Below, piece by piece: positions 1 to 9,302 of a stretch of 23,230 nt of DNA. How positions within the stretch are numbered: the first letter of the stretch is position 1; each line of letters opens with the position of its first letter. The notes under the pieces are model-generated. The model searched no databases and was not told the origin of the DNA. It worked only from the letters and a program-made list of their open reading frames with translations. Made by a program: the position numbers and the translations under genes. This DNA comes from Polyrhizophydium stewartii (lineage: Eukaryota > Chytridiomycota > Chytridiomycetes > Rhizophydiales), in the NCBI GenBank assembly GCA_027604665.1, contig JADGIZ010000141.1, positions 1-23,230 on the forward strand, written 5' to 3'.

Positions 1-366
1 TGCGCACATAGCACCGATATCGGCGACTGGAGCGGCGGAAACCGCTTCTTGTGCGGTGTGAGGCGGCGGATATGCTTCGCGGCACTGCCCTGCCGCTTCC
101 CTGGCGTTTGCGAGGGCTCCGGGCCGTTTTGTGGGGGTTGCGAGCGTTTTGATGCACTTGACCGAGATCTGTCGATTGCGCGTATTCCCGTTCAAAACGC
201 TCGCTGCGGCCACAAATCAATAGTGTGGCATGCCGGGTGCGGCGCAAACGACTCGGGCAACGTCGTAGAGTGCGTATGGGTCGCAGGAAGCGGCCTCGAA
301 GCGGTTTCGGCGCTTTCCGGTGCCGATTCACCGAGCTGAGCACCATAGTGCGCACATAGCACCGAT
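1..366. repeat. 18-bp direct repeat pair bounding a 348-bp unit
   Basis: The sequence TGCGCACATAGCACCGAT occurs at 1-18 and again, identically, at 349-366. The first copy starts at the first base of the window, so the repeated block may extend further left. The 330 bp between the copies has no convincing gene: the short open frames lack splice or family support. The spacing could be one unit of a tandem or subtelomeric repeat, or a small insertion flanked by direct repeats. The sequence here cannot decide between these. Confidence 0.6.
140..204. repeat. 13-bp perfect inverted repeat
   Basis: GCGAGCGTTTTGA at 140-152 is the exact reverse complement of TCAAAACGCTCGC at 192-204, with a 39-nt spacer. 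It lies inside the interval bounded by the 18-bp direct repeats. It could form a hairpin or be a two-sided protein-binding site. No gene context supports either reading. Confidence 0.55.
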
Positions 367-651
367 TTCATCAAACTACAAAGCGCACGGACGCACGCAC
401 CATTTCTTTTACTACTCTCTTAGAAGTATACCGAAAAGTTTTTGGAACATTAATTTCCTCCTTTTATGTTTAACACAAATTTCTTCTGAATACCTATGGC
501 TGAGATTGGAATCTACTACTAACAGTCCTTACGGCCACCCCGATTTTATCCTTATTCTTGGCTCTACGCCAGCTTTTCAGCAGCGAAGCCGTTGTGCTTG
601 CGGGCCGACTCGACGTGTGTGGGTTGCATCGGCAGGTAATTTGACTTCCCC
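367..651 (+). promoter_or_regulatory. AT-rich upstream region of the first gene, possible 5' intron
   Basis: About 375-550 is conspicuously AT-rich in an otherwise GC-rich window, with T-rich tracts such as TTTCCTCCTTTTATG. It contains an exact fungal branch-site heptamer, TACTAAC, at 517-523. This is followed by pyrimidine-rich sequence and CAG acceptor-like sites near 573 and 582. A possible donor, GTATAC, lies near 427. I read it as the promoter or leader of the 652 gene, perhaps with a leader intron. No protein-coding exon is supported here. Confidence 0.35.
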
Positions 652-2006
652 ATGGAGCTGCACAGAGCACCACCAAATCCAAGTCCAAGTGTGCTGTTGG
701 TCGGCGCTGCAGCTGTCACGAGCGCTGCTTCCCGTCGCGGGGCCCGCGGGGCGGACCGCGCGCCGGCGCCGCCGCAGCCTGGCCGACCTGCACCCACGCA
801 GGCCCGCCGCGCGAGTCCGGACGCTGTTGCGGCCGTCCCGGTCGTCTCGTCGGCGACATTTGTCGCAAAGGCGGCGGCTTTGGAGCAGACCGACGAGCTG
901 GCTCGCGAGGCTGCGCCGCAGCCACTGCCCAGGCCGCACCCGCCCCCGCTGCTGTCGGCATCGTCCACGTCGTCGTCCGCATCGTCGGCAGAGCACGCCG
1001 AGCACACCGAGGTTGCGCCGCGACCAAGGCCTCTCGACCCACGCAAAGTGGTCGACCCGCGCGTTCGTGCCAAGCTGGGCCTTGGGCCGTCGGGCGCGGG
1101 CGTAAGGGCCGGGTCTGCGGGCGGGACTGCGACATCGCATGCGCGAGAGCTCCCTGCCGCATGGGCCTCGGCGCATCTGTTGCCCAGCATCTCGCTGCTG
1201 CCGCCGCAAGCATGGACGTCTCTGGAACACCCCCGCACGCACTCGTCGCGGCTCGTCCAGGCCCAGCTCGACTCGACCACGCACACCCCATTCAATCCCA
1301 TTGATGCAGTCGCTTCGACGCTGCTTGCTGACCCGAGCGGCGTGCGCGCCGTAATGGACAAGATAACCGCTAAGGTCATTGGGACTCTGTTGAAGCCGCG
1401 CCGATGAATCGCCGCTGACACACAGGCTAGGCTCTGAATATGGATCGAGGAGTGGCAAGCTACCGCAATTTGGTGCAACTCCATGACGCCCCTCGCAAAA
1501 ACCGCTCTGCGACATCCCCCACTGCGCTTGAGCAGCTGCCCACCGGCTTGAAAAAGAGCGCAGCAAGGCCATCTGCCGAGACACCGATCAAGATCAGTGG
1601 CCCGCAAGATTCCACAGGCCACTCGGCATTGCTTGTTCCCCGCGCCAAAAAGTCCGTGAGCGAGGAATGGCTGGCATCGCTGGATGGCAAGCCATACGTG
1701 GACGACTTGTAAGACTGTGCTTGTTGCATAGGTCCATTACATGACGGAAAATACGATGGCTGACAGCACATGTCCCTATGCAGCAAACCGCGGCACTTGC
1801 AGGTGGACACCATTTCTTTGCCGTACCCGCAACTGCGGGAGAGCCCGCTCCTCTGCACCCACGGGCCCATCTTACCGGCAGTTGCATCCTTTGCCCTTAA
1901 CTTTGAGGATTACCGGCTCTGGCGTGGCCAAAGCTCGGCCAGCCTCGACGACGACATTGCGCCGGCAGCAGGCCTGCTGTTGTCGCGCCAAGCCCGCCAT
2001 ACATAA
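652..2006 (+). CDS. Orphan spliced gene, about 399 aa, function not recognised
   Basis: I do not recognise this protein. The best model joins 652-1350, 1431-1708 and 1784-2006. A TAA lies in frame 15 nt upstream of the ATG at 652, and that ATG has a good context (CCCCATGG). Intron 2 (1709-1783) has a GTAAG donor, a CTGAC branch site and a TATGCAG acceptor, and it keeps phase 2. Intron 1 is weaker: GTAATG at 1351 (or GTGCGC at 1342, also in phase), CTGAC, and a CTAG acceptor ending at 1430. The first exon encodes an Ala/Pro/Ser-rich, probably disordered segment. The last two exons look more ordered, with motifs such as EEWLASLDGKPYVDD and FALNFEDYRLWRGQ. If intron 1 is wrong, the locus splits into a 251-aa frame ending at 1407 and a second frame starting at 1440. 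It is convergent with the phosphodiesterase gene, 96 bp away. Confidence 0.5.
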
Positions 2007-2102
2007 TCGCTTTTAGGTGCATACAGCTATTTCAGATAGGTTTGGGACTGCCGCAACGGCGATACGCGATGCAACCAAGGCATCGAAGCACGATGAAGAA
2101 CG

Positions 2103-5100
2103 CTACATTATTTGGGACTTTGAGCTGCCAGGTGCTCGCTGCGTGTCGGACGGGTTTGATGGCGCTAGAGCAGATGAGCCCAGCGTGAGCGATTGCGCCG
2201 GGTGCTGCGGAGGCAGATGCGGCACCGGTTGTACGGCCGACTGTGGCAGGGCGTTGGCCGATGTAGCCGAAATGCCCGACGAAAACGACGGTGCGGGCGA
2301 AGCTGACGCAAGCGGCCCGACGAGCGAGCCGTGTGCGTGCTGGGCTCCTACCACGGCTGACGAGCGCGTAGATGCGTCGCCGATGCGCTTTGGCAGCGAT
2401 GGCCGATCCAGCGGCGAGATCATGTCTTCCTTGAGCCCGCGCAGGCTGCCCGTTACAGGAGGCAGCGTATGCTTTCCGTGAGGGTTGACGGGAATGGGAA
2501 TGCCCGCACCGGACACGCCTTGGGAGCTTTCAGCATTTGAGACGCCTGTACCGGCGGCGATGTGTTGCGCTGGCGCTTCCTCGGATGCAGAGCCTCCGCG
2601 CGGTCCTGAGGCAAGTGAAGCAGCAGATGCCGCACTCTTGAGCACCGCCGTGGGCGCGATGCGAGTAACTCCGGCGGGCAGCGGCTGTACGGCTGCGTCG
2701 GCCGGGTGGGCATGCAGCGCCTGCAGTGGGGCCGAGGGCGATCGCGACGCGGGTGCTGGCTTGGGAAACCCGGATTGGCCGGTCCCATCGACGCCAGGCG
2801 ACTGCGGGTTCTCGTCGATTGTGTTGTTGTCCTGAGCGCTGCTCATGTTGACGCGAAGGGATCGATTGCGAGCAGCCGCTACAGCTGCAGGTGCAATAGC
2901 AACAGAAGCGCTGCTGGTGCCTGCGGTCGAGACCAGCGTGATTCCCGTGCCGGACACGGCGGGAGCTGGAGCCGGAGGCGGGGCCGGTGACGCCATGAGC
3001 GGATGTAAAGGAGACACAGTGAAGGTCGGGATGGGCAGCATGGTGTACAGAGCCGGGTTGTCGCCGCACGACTTCCAGAACGCCTTGTTGGCTTGGATGT
3101 TGCGCATGTGCGGGTCAACATCCTCCTTCATGAATGACGCCCACGCCTCGTAGAGCGGATGTACGATGTAGTCAATGAAGCCCTTGCAGCCAGGAAACGA
3201 TCACGTCAAGCGATCACGCATCGTCAGCTGAGCTGCAAGGAAGCAAGCATCTCTTCTTGCCGATGGCGGTGCGGCGGGCTCACCGTCTGGCACTTTGGCG
3301 TGTCGGTCGTTTCACGGTTCATGAACGTCGAGATGGGCAGCCCGCGGCTCTTTTCCTCGTCACCTTGCCGGAAAAACTCCTCCATGATGAGCTGCGTCCA
3401 TCTGCGCGACGACGCCTGCGGCTTAGTTGGATTGTTGACATCGGCGCACTTGATGGCGATATTTAGGACCATCTTCTTGTCGGCTTTGTTCTCAAAGTTG
3501 AAGCCCGCGCCACTGAGCTTGCTCTTGAACTTGCCGATCCAGTCAAAGTGGAAGGCCATGTCTGTTGCCAAGACCATGGACACAATCATCTCGCGGGCCG
3601 ACTTGCGCTGCTCCGTTGTCAGGGACGCAAAGATGTCGAGCTCCTCTTGATTGGCCATCTCAAAGAGCGAAGCGCAGTGGAAATGCTCGAGTACTGACTG
3701 GTCGTTGTAGCGCAGCGCCAAGGCGCTAGAAGTCGCAATCAGAAACGCGTTGTTCACGCCTGGATGCATGTAGTCGTGTACAATCGGCGACACAATCGCC
3801 GCAAACTGCTCCTCTGGCTTGAGCGTCGACCAAATACGCGGGCGAGTGCAAAAGTAATTCATCGAGTGGGTCACGTCTGCGGCATGCGTCGAGTTGTGGT
3901 AGCTGTTGCTGCGGCGATAGCCAGACTCGATCTTGATAAGCCAATTGCGGAAACGCGTTTCATCAACCTGCAGGCGCTCAGCAAAGCTGTGCTGGCGGAA
4001 GAGGTACCAGCCGAGGAAGTAAAGCGCGTGGCCGGACGTGGCGACCTCGAGATCAAACACGTCAAACTCTGGATCGTCGCACGAGGAGAGGATGTCAAAG
4101 GCGCGCTTGTCTGATAGTCCGAAGCTGTGGAAGCCCGGGACAGCTTCAGAAGCTGTGGCTGTCTGCGTATCTGCGCCTCCGGCCGCCGAGTGCATGGGCG
4201 ACGCAAGTGCCACTTGCTGGCTCCCGTCATTCTTGGCAGGGCCCTTATCCGCGAGCAGCATGTCCTTGAGCCAGTCGTGAACGTCGGCGTCGTTGGAGTT
4301 TTGGAAGAGATCGGGCTGGAACAGCTTGTCTGACGAGAGCAGGCCAATGATAAAGTCAATCTCCTCGATGATACTCTCTTCGAGATCCTGTGTGTCTTTT
4401 ATCTCGCCGAGGATTTGCGTAGCGCGGGTGAGCGGAGCCTCGAGGTCGACTTCGTTGTCGATCTTTGCGTTGCGCAGCTGTCGCTTGAGATCCATGTTGG
4501 CGATGTAGAGGTGCTGCATATAGTTTTCGCGGTCTAGCAGCGTGGAGGCGTTTAGCTTGATGAATCGCTCGAGCCGATTGAAGATGCCCATGATGAAGAG
4601 AAAGTCGATGAGAAGCAGGCCTTCGTAGAGCGGTGAGATTGCGGTGCTCAGGGCGACGCTGCAGTACAGAGTAAAGCAGTCGCTCTTGTAGGTGGCGACC
4701 ATGAGCCCAAGCATGGCAACGTAGACGACGACATACGCGATGCAGAAAAACAGCAGGTGTTTTGCGAGCTGAGGGTGGCCAGACTGCAAGAATATGATCA
4801 GAAACGAAATGAACCATAGCATCATGACGATCTGATGTGCCTCGCGAGAGATGTAAATGAGAACCGCGAGCGGGATGAACGAGATGTAAAACGGAATCGA
4901 CGAGTTGGGTAGGCGCGAGAAAATCAACCGCGAAGTCGTCAAGCAGAAGCAGGAGATGAAGAAGTAAAAGACGGCGAGATAAAATCGGATTTGCGGGGCC
5001 CAGGACGTCTGCCATGCTACAAAGAGCACGAGCAAGAAGAATGAGTAGTGGACACCGAACTCCTGGAGCACGGGGCCGCGCAGCGGATGGCCAATCTTCT

Positions 5101-5911
5101 TGAGGATGTCGCGGTACGGCTGAGAGGACACGAGCGAGATGTTCTCGGAGTTGCGCGTCAGGGCGTTCATCGAGAGGACGTGCCCCAGCACGCCTTCGGA
5201 CTGGGCGACCGAGGCATTGGCGGCCGTGTTTTGACGCGTCGTGATTGCGCGCGCGGCAACCGAGGCGGCACCGCTCGCGGGGGCCGCATCCCCGCCGGTC
5301 GTGCCTGCGCCGCTGCTACCCGCGTGGGTCGCTTCGGCTTGGACCGCGGGCGGCGCGCCGACGCTCGAGCCGCTGCTGTCTGACTTGTGGTGTGTCCTCG
5401 ACTTGGATGGATGCTTGGCGATGTCGGCGCGCGACTCCCGTTCGTCGTGCTGTTGGTGCTGGTGGTGCGGCTGTGGAGGGGCATGGGCGCCTGCGCCCAG
5501 GCCCGATGTTGAGCCCACGCGGTTGGATGAGGACGCGAGCGAGTGCGGCACGTTGCCTGGAGTGAGGTTGCCGCTGTTGTGGTGGGAGGCCGGCTGAAAG
5601 CTGGAGCCGTTCGACTGGCTAAGCGCAAAGGCCTGCGAGAGGCCGAGCTGCGATGCGCCGTCTGTTGGCTGCGAGGCGTACGCGAGGCCGTTATTCTTTT
5701 GCAGCGTCGCCTGCTTGGTCCACATGATGGGCCTGCCGATGGCACCTGGCCCCGAGACGCCGCGCGGCACGGCAATGGAGTGTGTGCGCGTCGAGCGCCC
5801 GCCGTTTGGCGGAGTCACATAGTGGTTCTGCGACTCGCTCAGGCGTCCCGAGCGCTGCGAGAGGTTGCTGGTGGATTCGCGCGATGAGCCGATGGGCCGT
5901 GGGCGTGACAT
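2103..5911 (-). CDS. Membrane-anchored 3',5'-cyclic nucleotide phosphodiesterase, 1235 aa
   Basis: It hydrolyses cAMP and/or cGMP to the 5' monophosphate, probably at a membrane. Exons are 5911-3284 and 3182-2103; the 101-nt intron (3183-3283) has a GTGAGC donor and a CTGAC branch site. Residues 1-270 are Ser/Ala/Gly/His-rich and probably disordered. About six hydrophobic spans lie at residues 289-445, followed by a charged helical neck at about 446-485. The class I PDE catalytic domain spans about 610-920. It shows HNSTHAADV at 672-680, the metal-binding HDYMHPGVNN at 712-721, and D824 in KCADVNNP. The purine-binding Gln is Q875, next to the splice junction, followed by GFIDYIVHPLYE. The last 300 or so residues are low-complexity. 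Most fungal PDEs are soluble; an N-terminal multi-span region before the catalytic domain is known from apicomplexan PDEs. Substrate preference cannot be read from the sequence. The gene is divergent from the WBP11 gene. Confidence 0.9.
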
Positions 5912-6191
5912 GGCGGCGACGCGTCGGGACGCTGCGACGGACGCAGCTTCGGCGTGGATGCGCGGGCGTCCGAGTCAAGTAAAGGGCGAGATCGGCCGGG
6001 CTCTGCTGCTCCGCCGTCGGTTTCAGCGCGTGGGCGTGTGTGTGTGGCCGGCTGCGTTCGCCGAGGCCGCCGCGTCGGGGGGGGGGTGCGGGATGCGAGG
6101 GATGCCGCTGGGGCCGTTGAGCCATGTCCGCGCGTCCTCAGGTCGCACGAGCACCCAGCCGACGCAACTCTCACGCCGCACCCACCCTGAC
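5912..6191. promoter_or_regulatory. Divergent PDE/WBP11 promoter region
   Basis: These 280 bp separate the start codons of two divergent genes, so they must hold both promoters and leaders. The stretch is GC-rich, with a GTGTGTGTGTGG tract near 6033 and a run of ten G at 6077-6086. No TATA box was recognised. Confidence 0.5.
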
Positions 6192-7945
6192 ATGGGCAAG
6201 AAAGAGATCAACCCGGCCGACGTGGGTGTGCGCACAGAGGCGTGCCGGCGGCCGCACGCAGGCGCTTTTTCAGGCGCTGGTCTGCGGCCGCTGGGCAAGC
6301 TGGCGCCAGGCTGCTGACGCTGCGCACGTCTCACCGACCGCGGAGCCAGGCGCTTCGCAAGAAGCTGCGCAAGCAGGAAATCAAAAAGGCATGCGACATC
6401 CCTGCCCCCAGAGCATTGTGCCCAGGCGCGGCAGCACGAGATGCCGGCTCGTGCACCCGCCCACGCGTTCGCGGCATGCGTGCTGACCAGCGGAGCTGGT
6501 GTTCAGAACAAAGAGGACAAGAAACGCAGCCAACTCATTGCCCTGGCCCAGCGCAATACTGGCAAGCTCGAGAAGGAGTTCCGCGAGCTCAAGCAGCAAG
6601 GTGCGCGCTGCAGTGGCGGCGAGCCAGGCCGCCTATCGCGTTGCATATAGACACTTACTGTTGCCTCTTGGCAGAGCTCGACAGCGAACTGGATGCCAAT
6701 GGCTTCTTCAAGCTCCGAAAGATCCAGCAGAGGATGGACGAAATCAACGATGCCCGCAAGCAGCTGGGGCTGGCCCCCAAGCAGCTGGCCTTTGATGCGT
6801 CTGAAAAGGCCAAAGGCGAGCAGGACAAGGAATACCGGTTTTTCCATCCAACCTTCAATCCCCACGGCAAGCGCCGCAGCGACCTGAAAGACGAATCGCA
6901 AACCGATGGCGAGGTCAAGGATCATGCGCCTGACTCGAACCCGGACTCAGGTGTGCGCAATTGACCCTGTTGCGCTTTCGTTGGCGCTGAGTTCTTACCT
7001 TGCTCGCGTACTTGCAGATGGCAGCGGGCCAGACGCAGATGGTGCAGAGCAGCCGGCGGTTATGGATCTGTCGTTTATTCCCATTCCCCAGGGAGAGGCG
7101 CCTGAAACGGACGCACAGGTGTACATGACGCTTCAACTCCCAGAAGTTCTCGACACTGCAGAAGCGAATCGACGTGCTGAAGAAGCCAAGGTGTCTGCGG
7201 ATGAGGCGCTCGCCGCGGAGCGCGAGATGGCGGCTGTCAAGACGGCACAAGAGCAGGCGGCGGCCAACATGCTCGCGGCCTCTCAAACATACTACGCTGC
7301 CGGACTTCCCGTTGGCGTGCCAATAGGAGCTCCTATTGGTGTGCCTCAAGGCGTTCAAATGGGAATGCCGATGGTTGCGCCGATGGGAGTGCACATGGGA
7401 ATGCCGATGGCTGCACCAATGGGCATGCCGATGGTTGCACCGATAGGCATGCCGATGGGCCATCCGGCAGCCATGCATATGATGATGCCAGACGGAGCAA
7501 TGCCTGGCTTTGGTGAGTTTTCTCAGTGGACATATCGCAGGTATGATCGCGCTGAGCATGAGGATGCGTGCTAACGCGGCTGTTGCCAGGCGTGCCCATG
7601 CAGCCCATGTGGGCTGGCGGCCTCAACTCCATCGGAGCCCCGGGCACGTCGGCGCCAGGCGGCGGTGTTCGTCACCGCCACTCTGCTCCAGCGAAGCAAG
7701 GCCGTCTCCCAGCGAAAACAGCCTCCAAGCCGGCATCTCAACCAGTGAAACCCTTGACACTGCCCAATAAGCCGGCCCAGGCGCCGGTCATTGCGGCGGC
7801 ACCACAGATCCGCGATCTGCGCAAGGAACTGACGAGCCTTGTTCCCGTGGCGCTTCTCCGCAAGAAGGCGACTGCGCAGCAACATTCAAAACAGCAGCAG
7901 CCGCAGCAGCAGCAGCAGCGGCCGCAGTCTCCACAAGGCGAATGA
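6192..7945 (+). CDS. WBP11: WBP11-like pre-mRNA splicing protein, 429 aa
   Basis: WBP11 (NpwBP/SNP70) is a nuclear, spliceosome-associated Pro-rich protein. Six exons join in phase: 6192-6221, 6350-6388, 6507-6600, 6675-6950, 7018-7512 and 7590-7945. The N-terminus begins MGKKEINPAD and continues ALRKKLRKQEIKKNKED, which aligns without gaps to the NPTD...RKRELKKNKK start of animal WBP11. A charged helical stretch follows (RKIQQRMDEINDARKQLG). The middle carries Gly-Met-Pro-rich repeats (about residues 215-300) where animal WBP11 has Pro-rich WW-binding repeats. Near the C-terminus, LTSLVPVALLRKK corresponds to the family's conserved RFVPTALRVRR motif, followed by a Gln-rich tail. Intron 2 (6389-6506) needs a GC donor (AAG/GCATGC). 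The gene is shorter than the human protein (641 aa). Confidence 0.82.
6389..6506 (+). other. GC-AG intron in the WBP11 gene
   Basis: The exon ends AAATCAAAAAG and is followed by GCATGC rather than GT. The acceptor is GTTCAG at 6506, and a CTGACC branch site lies near 6483. No GT between the exons keeps reading phase and family alignment, whereas this junction gives a gapless match to the WBP11 KKNK segment. Confidence 0.7.
7300..7505 (+). repeat. Coding Gly-Met-Pro tandem repeat in WBP11
   Basis: Within WBP11 exon 5 the protein repeats short units such as GVPIGAP, GMPMVAP and GMPMAAP. The DNA repeats near-identical blocks built on GGAATGCCGATGG, with copies at about 7361-7373 and 7398-7410 and the variant GGCATGCCGATGG at about 7423-7435 and 7447-7459. 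Unequal exchange could change the copy number. The Met-rich form is unusual beside the Pro-Gly-Arg repeats of animal WBP11. Confidence 0.75.
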
Positions 7946-8158
7946 AGTGCTCGGGCAGCAGCGCCTGGTGCGTTTGCCTGGGCGGGTGCACGCCGAGCGA
8001 CGCATAGGTCGCTCGACATTTTTTTCTCTTGGCTCGGGTTTCCCCAACACTCAGTCCGGTGGGGGCTGGCGCGCAGACGGCCGCGGCGGCGCGGCTGGCG
8101 CGGATCGGCATGCGGCCGTGCGCTGACCCGCCGCCACGGCTGCGACCCGCAGAAGGCC
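7946..8158 (+). promoter_or_regulatory. WBP11-HPRT intergenic region
   Basis: 213 bp between two head-to-tail genes. It must hold the WBP11 3' end and the HPRT promoter. Apart from a T-rich stretch (CATTTTTTTCTC at about 8018) it is GC-rich, and nothing specific was recognised. Confidence 0.4.
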
Positions 8159-9302
8159 ATGGACCCCAGCGCGTGGATCGACATCAAGGCTGATCAGCAG
8201 TACTCGCTCGAGCACTTTGCGGTCCCCGGCCACTACAACGAGGATGTCTCGAGCATTCTGATCCCACACGGCCTGATCCGCGACCGGTATGTGCTTCTCT
8301 ATCGCAGCAGAGGGCCGTATCACGATGGACTCCCGATCACGTCTGCTGCGTCGTGCTGCCGAAGCCCGCCGGCGGCCGCCCCGGCGCAGGAGTCGTGAAG
8401 CGACGCGGCAGAGGCCCCCTGTGCCATGCCCGCATCGCCGGCGTCGCTGCTCCCACGAGCGTGCGAGACCTGGACTGACACGGTGCGCAGCGTCGAGAAG
8501 CTGGCGCGGCTCATTGCCGCGGATGTGACCAAGCCGCTCGTCGCATGCTGCGTTCTCAAGGTGCGCTGTGTCGCTGCGCCGCCGCTTATCGGATGCCTGG
8601 GCTGACGAGAGTGCGCGGCGATACGCCGGCGCGACGTGGTCGGCTTGCGGGGCGGGGGCGGGGGCGGCCAGGGCGCGCACGTGTTCTTCGGAAACCTCAC
8701 CGAGCACCTCAAGCGGCTGCAGAACAAGGACGGCCAGTCGAGTGGGTGCCTTGCTCAGCTCTCTCGCTGCCGCCAGGGCCGAGCTCGCGCCGTCAATAAG
8801 AGGGGAGCTGCTTGCTGACCGCAGCCAGTCCCGATGAGCTTCGAGTTCATCAAGGTCAAGAGCTACGAGAACGACCAGTCGACGGGCAACGTCAAGATCT
8901 CGCTCACGGAGGAGGACCTGCAGGGCTTCCGTGGCAAGGACCTCTTGATTGTCGAGGACATTGTCGACACCGGCAAGACCATGGTTGGACTGATCGAGCT
9001 CCTCAAGAAGTACGAGCCCAACAGCATCAAGGTCGTGAGCCTGCTGCTCAAAAAGACCCCGCGCAGCAACCGCTACGTGTGAGTGGCCGAGCTGGCGGTT
9101 GCGGCAGCGGCGGCGGCGGTGCCGGCGCATTTGAAGGTGATGGGCTGATGCACTTTCTGTCTTGCGCAGGCCCGACTACGTTGGCTTTGCAATCCCGGAT
9201 CTGTTTGTCGTTGGCTACTGCCTCGACTACAACGAGCACTTCCGAGACCTCGACCACATTGCTGTCATCAGCGACATCGGCAAGGTCAAGTATGCCGTTT
9301 AA
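8159..9302 (+). CDS. HPT1: Hypoxanthine-guanine phosphoribosyltransferase, 216 aa
   Basis: This purine-salvage enzyme makes IMP and GMP from hypoxanthine or guanine plus PRPP in the cytosol. Five exons join perfectly: 8159-8286, 8491-8560, 8672-8741, 8829-9078 and 9170-9302. The introns are 204, 111, 87 and 91 nt, three of them with clear CTGAC/CTGAT branch sites. The 216-aa product is close to the human 218 aa. It shows LIPHGLIRD near the N-terminus, the pyrophosphate-loop K66-G67 (CVLKGA) and [10 protein letters not shown] before the flexible loop. The PRPP-binding signature [11 protein letters not shown] lies at 131-141, then LLLKKTPRS, the base-binding DYVGFAIPD, and DYNEHFRDL. The TAA stop (9300-9302) overlaps the stop codon of the convergent REX1B gene. 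Confidence 0.96.

Noticed and set aside
564..1622. Long open frame on the minus strand (352 codons) over the first gene
   Set aside because: Cys/Arg-rich composition and no family motif. It is the antisense shadow of GC-rich coding sequence, and the plus strand has a consistent spliced model.
1709..1731. 23-nt intron (GTAAG to CATAG) in the first gene
   Set aside because: It leads to an in-frame TGA within a few codons. The 75-nt intron to 1783 keeps the frame and has a CTGAC branch site.
2017..2481. Plus-strand frame (154 codons) overlapping the PDE 3' end
   Set aside because: Most of it is antisense to the PDE C-terminal exon and Cys/Gly-rich. The short plausible-looking start has no support.
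4560..5060. Rhodopsin-phosphodiesterase fusion
   Set aside because: The membrane spans of the PDE show no retinal-binding lysine or opsin-like motif in the last helices.
8051..9130. 359-codon minus-strand frame opposite HPRT
   Set aside because: The HPRT exons on the other strand match the family residue by residue. The antisense frame ends by chance and shows no known domain.
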